A stretch of DNA of 33,897 nt from Solidesulfovibrio aerotolerans (lineage in GTDB: Bacteria > Desulfobacterota > Desulfovibrionia > Desulfovibrionales > Desulfovibrionaceae): NCBI RefSeq assembly GCF_009856865.1, contig NZ_WVUD01000043.1:1-33897 (forward strand), written 5' to 3'. Below, piece by piece: positions 17,039 to 25,119 of the stretch. The notes beneath the pieces are model-generated. The model made no database searches. It had not been told where the DNA came from and worked only from the letters and a program-made list of their open reading frames with translations. A program made the translations under genes and the position numbers. Within the stretch, counting starts at the first letter, position 1. Each line of letters starts with the position of its first letter.

Positions 17039-18195
17039 TCAACAACCTTCGAGTATGCATTCTTATACCCGTTTACAACCATGGAGCCACTCTGCGCACC
17101 GTGGTGACGCAAGCTCTTGCCATCCATCCATATGTACTCGTGGTGGACGATGGATCAAGTGACGGAGGCGGGGCAACTCTGGCCGATCTTCCGATTATCC
17201 TGAAAAGGCACCCGGAAAACCGGGGCAAAGGTGTGGCCATAATGACTGGGGCAGCCGAGGCTGTACGACTCGGCTACACGCACATGATTACTCTGGACGC
17301 TGATGGGCAGCACGACCCCCGGGACGTCGCGATGTTCCTCCCCATCATTGATGCGGCCCCCATGGCGATCATCGTGGGAGCGCGCGATTTCAATATCCCC
17401 AATGTTCCTCGTTCCTCCCGGTTCGGCCGTCGGTTCTCCAACTTTTGGTTGCGGGTTCAAACCGGACAGATACTCGACGATGTGCAATCAGGATTTCGTG
17501 CCTATCCCCTGAACGTCCTCCTGGCTCTCGACCTTGGTGAGACCCGCTATTCGTTTGAAGTGGAGGTGTTGGTCAGGGCTGCCTGGGCCGGCTTTCCGCT
17601 TTGCGAAGTCCCCATCTCTGTCTATTATCCACCGCGTCACGCTAGGATCTCGCACTTTGACGCCTTCTGGGACAATGTGCGCATCAGTCGGCTGAATACG
17701 AAGTTGACCATTAGGGCTATGATGCCACTGCCCCAACAAAAGCTATGCCTGAATCGCACTGGGAGCGTCAGTGCCATTCATCCGCTCAGGTCCCTACATC
17801 TACTTCTGGCCGAAAGGGAAACACCTATAAACCTGGCCCGATCCGTCGCGTTCGGCGTCCTCGTGGGGGCACTTCCTTTGCCGGGGCTTTCCTGCATCAT
17901 CATCCTGTTGGCCTCCGGTTATCTAGCCCTGAACAAGTACGCCGCCTTGGCGGCCAACCAGTTGTGCATCCCCCCCTTTGTCCAGGCCGCTTGCGTTATG
18001 ACGGGCTTTTATTTCCAACATGGACGGTGGCTCACAGAATTTTCCGTCCAGACCCTTGGCTATCAGGCGGGTCAGCGTCTCTTCGATTGGATTCTTGGGT
18101 CGCTTGTCGTGGCTCCAGTCCTGGCCCTGGCCATCGGTCTGCTGGTGTATCTCCTGGCCCTACCGATACGATATTCACTTAAGGGAAATCCGTGA
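17035..18195 (+). CDS. GT2-family glycosyltransferase fused to a DUF2062 membrane domain
   Basis: A 386-residue fusion. The N-terminal 230 residues are a GT-A glycosyltransferase: VCILIPVYNHG at 7-17, VVDDGSSDGG at 36-45, and the metal-binding DADGQHD at 88-94. The C-terminal 130 residues have three or four hydrophobic helices with the DUF2062 pattern (LARSVAFGVLVGALPLPG). It probably transfers a sugar to a lipid or the polyene head at the inner membrane. Similar GT2 proteins are common in aryl polyene clusters. It overlaps the preceding gene by ATGA and the next by GTGA. Confidence 0.87.
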   Translation: MINNLRVCILIPVYNHGATLRTVVTQALAIHPYVLVVDDGSSDGGGATLADLPIILKRHPENRGKGVAIMTGAAEAVRLGYTHMITLDADGQHDPRDVAMFLPIIDAAPMAIIVGARDFNIPNVPRSSRFGRRFSNFWLRVQTGQILDDVQSGFRAYPLNVLLALDLGETRYSFEVEVLVRAAWAGFPLCEVPISVYYPPRHARISHFDAFWDNVRISRLNTKLTIRAMMPLPQQKLCLNRTGSVSAIHPLRSLHLLLAERETPINLARSVAFGVLVGALPLPGLSCIIILLASGYLALNKYAALAANQLCIPPFVQAACVMTGFYFQHGRWLTEFSVQTLGYQAGQRLFDWILGSLVVAPVLALAIGLLVYLLALPIRYSLKGNP

Positions 18196-19085
18196 TCCCC
18201 GCTTCCCGATGGTCGAGTCGCAGCCTTGGCTCGCGGTTGCAACATGATTTTTTTTACGCCTGCATCCGTCTGGGAGGATGGCGTTTGGCCTATGTGGTCT
18301 TGGCGGCAGTGGTGCTCTTTTACACATTGCTCCCGTCGGTGCGAAAGAGGTCCCATCCTTATCTCTCTCGGCGATTCCCTGGAGCAAGTCGGACAGCAAT
18401 GTTCAGGCATACCTACCGGTTAAACTTCACTTTCGGCAAAGTCCTAGTGGACCGGGCTGTGCGAGGAATTGTCGGACTCGGAAAGGTGGAAGCTTCCCTG
18501 GAAGACACACAACATTTCCTACAACTTCTGGACGAGGGCCGGGGCCTTATTGTCATCACCGCCCATGTCGGCGCATGGCAATGGGCCATGTCCGAACTAT
18601 CCTTCACCGGCCGACGGATGCACGTGCTGTATAGGCGTGACGTCGGAGATGTGGACCGGCAGTATTTTGAGCATTCCGAAGAAGCTGAACCACCGCATTT
18701 TATAGACCCATGTTCCGACTTCGGGGGGGTCATCGAAATCATGGCCGCCTTAAAAGCCGGAGAGGTTGTTTGCGCCATGGGAGACCGCGTCATGGGAGAC
18801 TCAGGCAACACTGTGGAAGCGCCCCTTTTCGATGGAACGATACACTTGCCCCTCGGACCATTCGTCATCGCAGCGAAACTCGGGACGCCAGTGGCCCTGG
18901 TCTTCGTGCCACGGACTGGTCCGTGCCGGGCACAAGTCCTCGTGCCACGTGTTTTCGAGGAGACACAAGGCATTGATCCGAAACTGATGGTCTTCGGCCT
19001 CGCCAGGGAGCTTGAGAAGTTCGCGCAGGAGAATCCTTATCAATTTTTTAATTATTATGACCTGTGGGACTTGCCACAGGCCTGA
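18192..19085 (+). CDS. LpxL-like (LABLAT superfamily) lysophospholipid/lipid acyltransferase
   Basis: A 297-residue protein with an N-terminal membrane helix (about 33-50). It follows the lipid A acyltransferase family: AHVGAWQWAM aligns with the catalytic HX4E/D box, but the acid is Gln130 (His125 retained). FGGVIEIMAALKAG, VCAMGDR and PLGPFVIAAKLG are the later conserved blocks. Aryl polyene clusters carry such an acyltransferase, presumed to load the polyene onto a lipid. Loss of the acid may reduce activity or reflect a subgroup. Start is GTG overlapping the glycosyltransferase stop. Confidence 0.82.
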   Translation: MIPASRWSSRSLGSRLQHDFFYACIRLGGWRLAYVVLAAVVLFYTLLPSVRKRSHPYLSRRFPGASRTAMFRHTYRLNFTFGKVLVDRAVRGIVGLGKVEASLEDTQHFLQLLDEGRGLIVITAHVGAWQWAMSELSFTGRRMHVLYRRDVGDVDRQYFEHSEEAEPPHFIDPCSDFGGVIEIMAALKAGEVVCAMGDRVMGDSGNTVEAPLFDGTIHLPLGPFVIAAKLGTPVALVFVPRTGPCRAQVLVPRVFEETQGIDPKLMVFGLARELEKFAQENPYQFFNYYDLWDLPQA

Positions 19086-19131
19086 GCAGCGCCCGAGTCA
19101 CGATTAGGTAACAACCAACGCCGAGGAAAGA

Positions 19132-19380
19132 ATGCAGCTTCGTCAACAAGTGAAAGAAGCCTTGATCAAGGATCTGAACCTCCAATCCATCACGCCGGAG
19201 GGAATTGAGGACGACGCACCACTCTTTGGCGACGGCCTGGGTTTGGATTCCCTGGACGCCGTGGAACTGGTGGTACTCGTGCAAAAGCGTTTTCATGTTG
19301 AAATCAAAGACATGGATGAGGGGCGCGTTGCCTTTGCTTCCGTCAACACGCTCGTCAAATTTATCGAGGAGCGCCGGTAA
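19132..19380 (+). CDS. Acyl carrier protein (ACP2)
   Basis: An 82-residue ACP with Ser40 in GLGLDSLDAVEL. It follows the LpxL-like gene after 46 bases, the widest gap in the operon, and has its own clear ribosome site (GAGGAAAG five bases before ATG). It lies two bases before KS3, so it is probably the dedicated partner of the KS/CLF pair. Confidence 0.93.
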   Translation: MQLRQQVKEALIKDLNLQSITPEGIEDDAPLFGDGLGLDSLDAVELVVLVQKRFHVEIKDMDEGRVAFASVNTLVKFIEERR

Positions 19381-19382
19381 CG

Positions 19383-20552
19383 ATGCCTCGAACTCCGGCC
19401 CTTGCCACCGTCACCGGCATCGGGTGCGTCTGCGCGGCGGGGCGCTCCCTGGAAGCGGTCCTGGACAACCTGGAGGCCAATCCGCCTGTACCCGAACCAC
19501 CAAAACGTTTTTTAGAAGTCGTGGAGACGCCTTACCCGGTATTCGAGGTAAGGGATGACCTTGAACCGCCTGCAGACCATGGCCTAGCCCTCCTCTTGGA
19601 AAGCGCCTTGCAAGCAGTTGCCACCGCAGGTCTCGCTCCAAAAGATCTACTTTGTAAATGTGTAGGAATCTGCATTGGATCATCGGTGGGATTCGCCGTC
19701 AATTATCTCCCCCTGTACAAAGCTTGGCACCAGGGCAATGCGCTTCCCAAAGCTTTGCTCGACGTATTTAGACACTCCAACTACGCCCTAAGCCTTAAGG
19801 AGCGACTGGGGCTCACCGGGCCGTGCCAGTTGGTGGCCAATGCATGTGCCTCAGGTACGGACTCCATTGGTATCGGTGCGTCTTGGATCGCCTCCGGCAT
19901 GTGCGACATGGTCTTAGCCGGCGGTGCAGAGAGCCTCTCAATTGTCAGCTATCTCGGATTTAGCCGCCTGATGATCGCCGATACCGCCCCATGCCGTCCT
20001 TTCGATCGCACGCGAAACGGCCTTAATCTGGGCGAAGGCGCGGCATTATTTCTGCTGGAACCAGCCGCTACACCACGACCTGGATTGGGATATATCCGAG
20101 GTTATGGTTCGGCCAGCGACGCTTTTCATCTCACCGCTCCGCATCCCGCAGGGCGGGGTCTACGGCGCGCCATGGCAGAGGCTATGCGGCAGGCGGCGGT
20201 CACGCCCCGGGAGGTCGCCTTCATCAACGCTCATGGCACTGGCACTCGCGACAATGACAAGGTGGAAGGCCTCGTCATTAGAAACTTGCTTCCAGACATC
20301 CCGGTACTGGCTACCAAAGGGGCCACAGGACACACGCTGGGCGCAGCTGGAGCCATTGAGGCGAGCATCACTCTGGGCTGCCTGAACAGAGGTACCATTC
20401 CAGCATCACACGGCTTCTGTAAATCGGATCCTGAGGTCGGGGTCAATCCGACGACTCATCCAGTGAAGCTGGAAAGCCGCATAGCCCTGTCCGATTCACT
20501 GGCCTTCGGCGGTAGCAATGCCGTCCTAGTGCTTGAGGGAAAACGAAAATGA
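19383..20552 (+). CDS. Beta-ketoacyl-ACP synthase (KS3, ApeO-like)
   Basis: A 389-residue condensing enzyme with a complete triad: Cys155 in NACASGTD, His284 in NAHGTGTRDND and His317 in KGATGHTLGAAG (Lys312). It is the most classical of the three KS proteins. Its stop overlaps the start of a shorter KS-like protein without the active cysteine, giving the KS/CLF order known from aryl polyene clusters where ApeO and ApeC form a heterodimer. It should therefore build the main polyene chain. Confidence 0.9.
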   Translation: MPRTPALATVTGIGCVCAAGRSLEAVLDNLEANPPVPEPPKRFLEVVETPYPVFEVRDDLEPPADHGLALLLESALQAVATAGLAPKDLLCKCVGICIGSSVGFAVNYLPLYKAWHQGNALPKALLDVFRHSNYALSLKERLGLTGPCQLVANACASGTDSIGIGASWIASGMCDMVLAGGAESLSIVSYLGFSRLMIADTAPCRPFDRTRNGLNLGEGAALFLLEPAATPRPGLGYIRGYGSASDAFHLTAPHPAGRGLRRAMAEAMRQAAVTPREVAFINAHGTGTRDNDKVEGLVIRNLLPDIPVLATKGATGHTLGAAGAIEASITLGCLNRGTIPASHGFCKSDPEVGVNPTTHPVKLESRIALSDSLAFGGSNAVLVLEGKRK

Positions 20553-21391
20553 TACCCTTGGCTATTCGATCATACGGCATTGCCGGCATAGCGGAGGGAC
20601 TGCCCGGGTATATTCAGTGGTCTGGACAGCCGAGCATCCGAACTGCTGTCGGAGGCGCGAAGGCAGTGAATGAAGCGCTCAAGACCTACTATTCGCCGCT
20701 GAAACTACGGAGACTCGATGCATATCTCCAGACAGCACTGCTGGCCGCGAAGCTGGCCTTGGAGGCCTACGGAGAACCGCCCATCGATCTAGGCCTCATA
20801 GTCTGCACAGGATATGGGCCCATGCCTGCTACCAATGTCTTCATGGATTCCTTCTTGGACTTTGGCCCTCAGGGGGCATCGCCAACTGCGTTTTCTCAAA
20901 CTGTACACAATGTAGCAGCATCGACCATTTCTATGTTTCTAGATTTCCAAGGCCCGGTTCTGTCTGTGAGCCAGCCCGGGCTCGCATGTTCCAGCGCGCT
21001 GCTCACGGCGCAATCATGGATCGGCCAAGGTTTGGTCAAGACCGTGTTGTTCGGCGCGGTGGACGACGCTCAACCATTTTTACGTCTCCTCTTCCCACAA
21101 TGCAAACAAAGCAAGATCACTTACGATCCCATTGCCACGTTCGTAGTCTTGACCAAAAGGCATGCCACACAGGGACTGCTGGAGTTGGTGGAAGTTGGGT
21201 TTCCTTCTCCCACGTCGAACACGAAACCGCCTCCTACGCACGCTTGCTCAACTCCCGCTTGGATAGTGACGCAATTGCTCTCGGCCTTGGACCCGAGCCA
21301 AGGAGGACGTAAAATATCAATCAAGGAAACCTGGAATGGTTTAACAGCCGCAATATGTGTCCGGGCCACCGCTTCAGGAGACAGGTCATGA
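20549..21391 (+). CDS. Chain-length-factor-like KS partner (ApeC-like)
   Basis: A 280-residue protein with only the N-terminal half of a thiolase-fold ketosynthase. Aligned with KS3, the catalytic Cys position is Gly144 in SVSQPGLACSSALL; a Cys lies three residues later (Cys147). The His residues of the C-terminal half are missing with that half. It is therefore probably a non-catalytic heterodimer partner of KS3 that sets chain length, like the ApeC partner of ApeO. It overlaps both neighbours by ATGA. Confidence 0.85.
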   Translation: MIPLAIRSYGIAGIAEGLPGYIQWSGQPSIRTAVGGAKAVNEALKTYYSPLKLRRLDAYLQTALLAAKLALEAYGEPPIDLGLIVCTGYGPMPATNVFMDSFLDFGPQGASPTAFSQTVHNVAASTISMFLDFQGPVLSVSQPGLACSSALLTAQSWIGQGLVKTVLFGAVDDAQPFLRLLFPQCKQSKITYDPIATFVVLTKRHATQGLLELVEVGFPSPTSNTKPPPTHACSTPAWIVTQLLSALDPSQGGRKISIKETWNGLTAAICVRATASGDRS

Positions 21392-22533
21392 TACCCACGC
21401 GCCGGGGTATCCTGCGCATGCTCATGAGCTTGGCGAGAACTCTGGAGCAGCATGCTTTCAACACTGAACCAGAAAGGCTTGCAGCGCGGGCAGTGGCTCT
21501 GTTCGGACTAGAGGAGTTGCCAACCATAAATGCTTCGTGTGAATCTAAACCGCTTGCAAATCAATTGGACATCCTGGCGTCCGACATACAAGACCGCTGG
21601 CCCGGTGAGAGCCTCGTGTTCAGGACTTCCGGCTCCACAGGCGTCCCCAAGGATTGTGTTCAGAGCCTCACTTTGCTTGTCCAAGAGGCTCGTTTTCTTG
21701 TTGGATTGTTCCGTGATAGTCGCCGCATCGTTGGGCTGGTGCCAGCGCACCATATCTACGGATTTCTTTTTTCCGTGCTGTTGCCAGAATTGCTCGACGT
21801 GCCAGTCACTGATTTGGATGCACTGTCTCTAGGCTCTCTTTCAAACCTGCTCCAACCTCGGGATGTCGTGATTAGTTTTCCTCTGCTATGGAAGAAGATG
21901 GGGGAACTTAGCATAATCTATCCATCAGGAGTCACCGGCGTAACCTCCACCGGCCCATGTCCGGAGAATGTAATCATTAAAGCACTGGAGAGCGGCCTTA
22001 ACCATATGACAGAGATTCATGGCTCCACCGAGACCGGCGGATTAGGTTACCGGTTGGATCATACCCAACCTTACTGTCTCATGAATCATTGGATTCGTTG
22101 TAATGAGTTTGGCTTGCGGCGCTTGCTTCCATCAGGAGAAGCGCCGGTCCCCTTCGACTTCCCAGATATGCTGGCTTGGGAAGGGGTGCGATTCTACCGA
22201 CCAGTTGGCCGTAAGGACAAAGCGATCCAGGTGGCCGGAGTCAATGTTTTTCCCCAACACGTGCGTCGCGTGCTCCTCGAGCATCCCCTGGTGACGGATG
22301 CCGTAGTTCGGCCCATGCGCCCAGAAGAAGGTGATCGACTCAAGGCGTTTATTGTCCCAGTGAATGCTGCACCTTCATCTGATGTTGTCATCCAAATCTT
22401 GCGGGAATATTTGAAAAACAGGCTGACTCCCCCTGAAATTCCAAGGATTTTTACATTCGGAGAAAAAATCCCGCAAAACGATTTCGGCAAAAACACGGAT
22501 TGGTTTTTCACTACAACGCATCGTATTGAATGA
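21388..22533 (+). CDS. ApeH-like acyl/aryl-CoA or -ACP ligase
   Basis: A 381-residue ANL-superfamily enzyme, short for the family (usually about 450-550), lacking much of the first N-terminal subdomain. Core motifs are FRTSGSTGVPK (78-88), HGSTETGG in the middle, GRKDKAIQVAGVNVFP near the hinge, and a C-terminal Lys368 in NDFGK that fits the catalytic lysine. In the E. coli cluster ApeH activates 4-hydroxybenzoate for chain initiation. Here a second ligase of a different subtype is present at 551-2032, so substrate choice between the two is open. The ATG at 21388 overlaps the CLF stop; the longer frame starts inside that gene. It is the last gene of the run. Confidence 0.85.
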   Translation: MIPTRRGILRMLMSLARTLEQHAFNTEPERLAARAVALFGLEELPTINASCESKPLANQLDILASDIQDRWPGESLVFRTSGSTGVPKDCVQSLTLLVQEARFLVGLFRDSRRIVGLVPAHHIYGFLFSVLLPELLDVPVTDLDALSLGSLSNLLQPRDVVISFPLLWKKMGELSIIYPSGVTGVTSTGPCPENVIIKALESGLNHMTEIHGSTETGGLGYRLDHTQPYCLMNHWIRCNEFGLRRLLPSGEAPVPFDFPDMLAWEGVRFYRPVGRKDKAIQVAGVNVFPQHVRRVLLEHPLVTDAVVRPMRPEEGDRLKAFIVPVNAAPSSDVVIQILREYLKNRLTPPEIPRIFTFGEKIPQNDFGKNTDWFFTTTHRIE

Positions 22534-22671
22534 CTATTATCACCACAACTCAGATTTTGTTAGCGCCTGAGAATATCAAATAACGCTAGTGGTTAGATTT
22601 TTGGCGACATCACTAGACGTGACCGCAACAGACTGTCTTCTCACTCGTGGCACGAAACATTAGCTTAGCTC

Positions 22672-22698
22672 GACGATATTGGAGCTGGTCTTTTTTGT
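22672..22698 (+). terminator. Possible weak terminator after the polyene operon
   Basis: AGCTC and GAGCT can pair over a ten-base loop, followed by GGTCTTTTTTG. The stem is short, so this is a weak candidate about 140 bases after the last stop codon. Confidence 0.3.
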
Positions 22699-22774
22699 TC
22701 TATGTAGATTTGCTTGCCCATATTTTAAATGGGCCTCTTAAAAACAAACAACGGCCTACATGCGGGGGGGGGAT

Positions 22775-23485
22775 ATGTCCAAGAAATTATTTGTTCCAAT
22801 AATATTGTGTTGCGTGATATCTTTGTGCGCTGGATGCGCTCTTGGTGTAAAGCACGACCTAGCGACCGTAAAACCACATTTGACTGGCCAAGGCTCTGGA
22901 GAAATCGCTCTGGCTGTGCATGACCAGCGCTCTTTCATTCTGAACGGCAACAAGAAGCCCGATTTTGTTGGTTTACAACGAGGCGGGTACGGAAACCCAT
23001 GGGATGTGCACACCAAGAGCGGCCGCCCTCTCGCCGAGGACATGGTTTCAGCAATTTCTAATGGTTTGGCCGATACCGGTCTGAATGTCAAAGCGGTTGC
23101 GGCTTCATTTTCAGAGAGCCCTGCCTCAGTCCGGGACCGGATCGTGGCCATTGGCGATAACCGGGCCCTGTTAGTGACCATTACTCAGTGGAAGACAGAT
23201 ACATACGTGAACGTGAAACTGCTTTATGATTTGCGAGCAGAGGTGCTTGACGCCAAAGGTATCGTTCTGGGCCATAACGAGGTTCGAGGAGAGGAAAATC
23301 TCGGCGGAAACTTCATCAATCCTCCGGCCCACGCGATTAGAGCCTCTCCCGAGGCTTTTGGACACAAACTTGAGGCTCTGGTGGGCTCTCCGACCATTCT
23401 TGACGCCCTCATGGGTGGAACTGACAGGATAACCCCGGCGAAAACGACAGCGGCGGTAGGGAAGAACGCGCAACCTCAAAATTAA
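22775..23485 (+). CDS. Lipoprotein of unknown family
   Basis: A 236-residue product with a signal (hydrophobic 6-18) and lipobox CAGC with Cys21. The mature part has IALAVHDQRSFI, SAISNGLADTGLNVKAV and LLVTITQWKTD, a pattern reminiscent of small YajG-like outer-membrane lipoproteins; I do not recognise a precise family. It lies 241 bases past the polyene operon on the same strand and may or may not belong to it. The ribosome site is a run of nine G bases (22764-22772) directly before the ATG; an in-frame ATG upstream of the run (22760) would shift with run length, a possible contingency switch. Confidence 0.7.
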   Translation: MSKKLFVPIILCCVISLCAGCALGVKHDLATVKPHLTGQGSGEIALAVHDQRSFILNGNKKPDFVGLQRGGYGNPWDVHTKSGRPLAEDMVSAISNGLADTGLNVKAVAASFSESPASVRDRIVAIGDNRALLVTITQWKTDTYVNVKLLYDLRAEVLDAKGIVLGHNEVRGEENLGGNFINPPAHAIRASPEAFGHKLEALVGSPTILDALMGGTDRITPAKTTAAVGKNAQPQN

Positions 23486-23602
23486 GAAGGCACCCTATAT
23501 TATGTGGGCTCCGACCTTTGGCCGGAGAAGTGATCCCAGACCTATCTCCGGGAAATTGGCAATGACTTGAGATTGCCTGCCGGCATCGACCACTATTACT
23601 GA

Positions 23603-23697
23603 GAGCATAAAATATTTAACACCCAACCGCAGGAAAATGGAGGACTGGCTTGATCCTCATTGATCAACGTGGCCATAGTGTTAAATATTTCGTGCTC
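23603..23697. repeat. 20-base imperfect inverted repeat
   Basis: A 20-base arm at 23603-23622 ending AAATATTTAACAC recurs inverted at 23678-23697 with two mismatches, separated by 55 bases. It could be a long hairpin or the ends of a degraded mobile element; no transposase lies between. Confidence 0.55.
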
Positions 23698-23893
23698 CAA
23701 GCATTAATCTATGCCTATGGCGTCCTCGGCCTCGGCTTTCATTCTCCGTCAGGGACACAGCCGGGGATCGTCCAGTGGTTCGAGGAGTTTTGGGCGGCTG
23801 GAGGTAATCGAGAGGCTGGACAAGGTAATTCGGTACGCTCATCAAGCGGATATCAAAACCCGAAAAACGGGAGGGTCGCCACACTAGATCTCA

Positions 23894-23989
23894 CTGCAAA
23901 AAGTCGGAATCGAACGAAAGCCAAGCTTTAGAGACTATAGAATTCAGTGGGTTACGTTTTTGAAACTCTAGGTTTTGGACTTTTTGCAG
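23894..23989. repeat. 12-base inverted repeat around about 72 bases
   Basis: CTGCAAAAAGTC at 23894-23905 recurs inverted at 23978-23989. The size and the non-coding interior suggest a miniature inverted-repeat element or a deleted IS, but no target-site duplication is obvious. Confidence 0.45.
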
Positions 23990-24167
23990 GGACATCACGC
24001 TAGTCCAGGGTAGAGATTGCTACGACAAGGAGTAGTTAAAACGTTGCATGACGAGCCGTCTACCGAATGAAACCAACGATGTCTTTGATTTATTATTGCA
24101 CAAAAAGTAAACCTTAAAACAATAAAGACAAAACATCTGCAATTCCTTAGGCACCCAAAGAAAAACT

Positions 24168-24491
24168 CTAGTCCTTTCTTCGAGGCGTGATCACCACGTC
24201 TTCCCCTGAGTCTGTTTTTGCGTGAAAATGGCATTTGGTATGCGGAGTGATCATAATTTCCTTAAAATGCTTTTTACAAAGCTCACCTTTGTTAAATTCA
24301 TATACGTTCCCAGGCAATATTGTGTTGTTCTTGGAAGCGCCGTTGGCTTTGCACACGAGACAATCTCTCGCACTTCCAAACAAACCAACCAGATCAACGG
24401 TCGTTTCTTGGAAATCTTCCGACTCGGGCTCAATTCCAAACTCTTCAGCAATGGCGTCCTCAATGACACTTCGCCCGCGTTTCTTATTCAT
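24168..24491 (-). CDS. Hypothetical Cys/His-rich small protein
   Basis: A 107-residue protein from the ATG at 24491 (an in-frame ATG at 24503 follows AAAGG directly and is also possible). It is charged at the N-terminus (KKRGRSVIEDAIAEEFG) and carries CLVC, then CKKH and HTKCHFH, enough for a zinc site. I recognise no family. It sits at the left edge of the phage-like region and is transcribed away from the AAA+ operon, like the next gene. Confidence 0.55.
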   Translation of the reverse strand: MNKKRGRSVIEDAIAEEFGIEPESEDFQETTVDLVGLFGSARDCLVCKANGASKNNTILPGNVYEFNKGELCKKHFKEIMITPHTKCHFHAKTDSGEDVVITPRRKD

Positions 24492-24640
24492 ATTGCTACC
24501 CATCCTTTCGATCAATCAGAGTCATTTGAATTTTACAAAACTATTCCAAAAACACATACGGACTTAATCTCAAACCGTTGGCATCATTCCACCGCTCGGT
24601 CAAGTAAATTTTAGCTCCTTGCATATTGGGATAACTCACC

Positions 24641-24681
24641 CCAAAAAAGAGAATCCCCCGGCGTGAGCCAGGGGTTCTCTT
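24641..24681 (-). terminator. Rho-independent terminator
   Basis: On the minus strand AGAGAACCCC pairs with GGGGGATTCTCT around a short loop and is followed by TTTTTT. It ends transcription of the glycine-rich protein gene that stops at 24689. Confidence 0.8.
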
Positions 24682-24688
24682 GCCGCCG

Positions 24689-24976
24689 TCACTCCCGAAT
24701 CTTGCGATGGAGTTTTTCCATGAGCGACTCGGATGCGCTGGACAGGCCTTGAATGACCAAGGCCGATCCAGTTTCGCCGGCGACCCTGCCAAAGGCAAGG
24801 CCTGAAGCAATACCGGCGGAGACGCCAGCAGCACCGAGGGCGCTTACGGAATAGGTGGTCGCGCCGAACACCCCGAGGAAGGGGGCTGAAACGACCAGCA
24901 ACGGTCCGGTTGCGGCAGCGGCAGCAGCGCCAAGCATGGCGCCGCCGAGAATCATCACCCCTTTGAGTAAAGGCAT
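24689..24976 (-). CDS. Small glycine/alanine-rich membrane protein
   Basis: A 95-residue protein from the ATG at 24976, which has GGAGG seven bases upstream; the longer frame to 25120 overlaps the divergent AAA+ gene and has no ribosome site. Two hydrophobic stretches rich in Gly and Ala (GGAMLGAAAAAATGPLLVV and SALGAAGVSAGIASGLAFG) suggest two close-packed membrane helices, followed by a charged tail ESLMEKLHRK. No known family. It is divergent from, and probably co-regulated with, the AAA+ module. It could be a holin-like or effector-like membrane protein, but that is speculation. Confidence 0.65.
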   Translation of the reverse strand: MPLLKGVMILGGAMLGAAAAAATGPLLVVSAPFLGVFGATTYSVSALGAAGVSAGIASGLAFGRVAGETGSALVIQGLSSASESLMEKLHRKIRE

Positions 24977-25035
24977 TGGGTGCCTCCAGCTTGTAGAAAG
25001 TTGACGATATACCAGGGTAATTTCTCTAACAACGG

Positions 25036-25049
25036 CTTGAATATTCAAG
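25036..25049. promoter_or_regulatory. Perfect 14-base palindrome in the divergent promoter region
   Basis: CTTGAATATTCAAG lies between the divergent membrane-protein gene (start 24976) and the AAA+ gene (start 25120), where a dimeric repressor would act. No regulator gene for it can be named from the window. Confidence 0.45.
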
Positions 25050-25119
25050 TTCTGTATAGAGAAATAGGCCTGTAAGGCGATTTTGCTCGTCAACCCAACT
25101 GACTGGAGGTCTTTTTGCA

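Larger units (their letters stand above)
23486..24167. other. Gene-poor stretch with inverted repeats
   Basis: No well-supported gene in about 680 bases. A 58-codon frame (23711-23887) ends in a plausible basic helix (LEVIERLDKVIRYAHQ) but starts poorly and is only a weak candidate. Two inverted-repeat pairs are listed separately. The stretch marks the change from the polyene region to the phage-like region and may hold remains of insertion elements. Confidence 0.5.

Noticed and set aside
4706-22533. A ladderane lipid cluster
   Set aside because: FAD and radical SAM genes are suggestive, but the ApeI/ApeP, LolA, MMPL, DUF3261 and ApeO/ApeC-like genes fit an aryl polyene better; ladderane production cannot be claimed.
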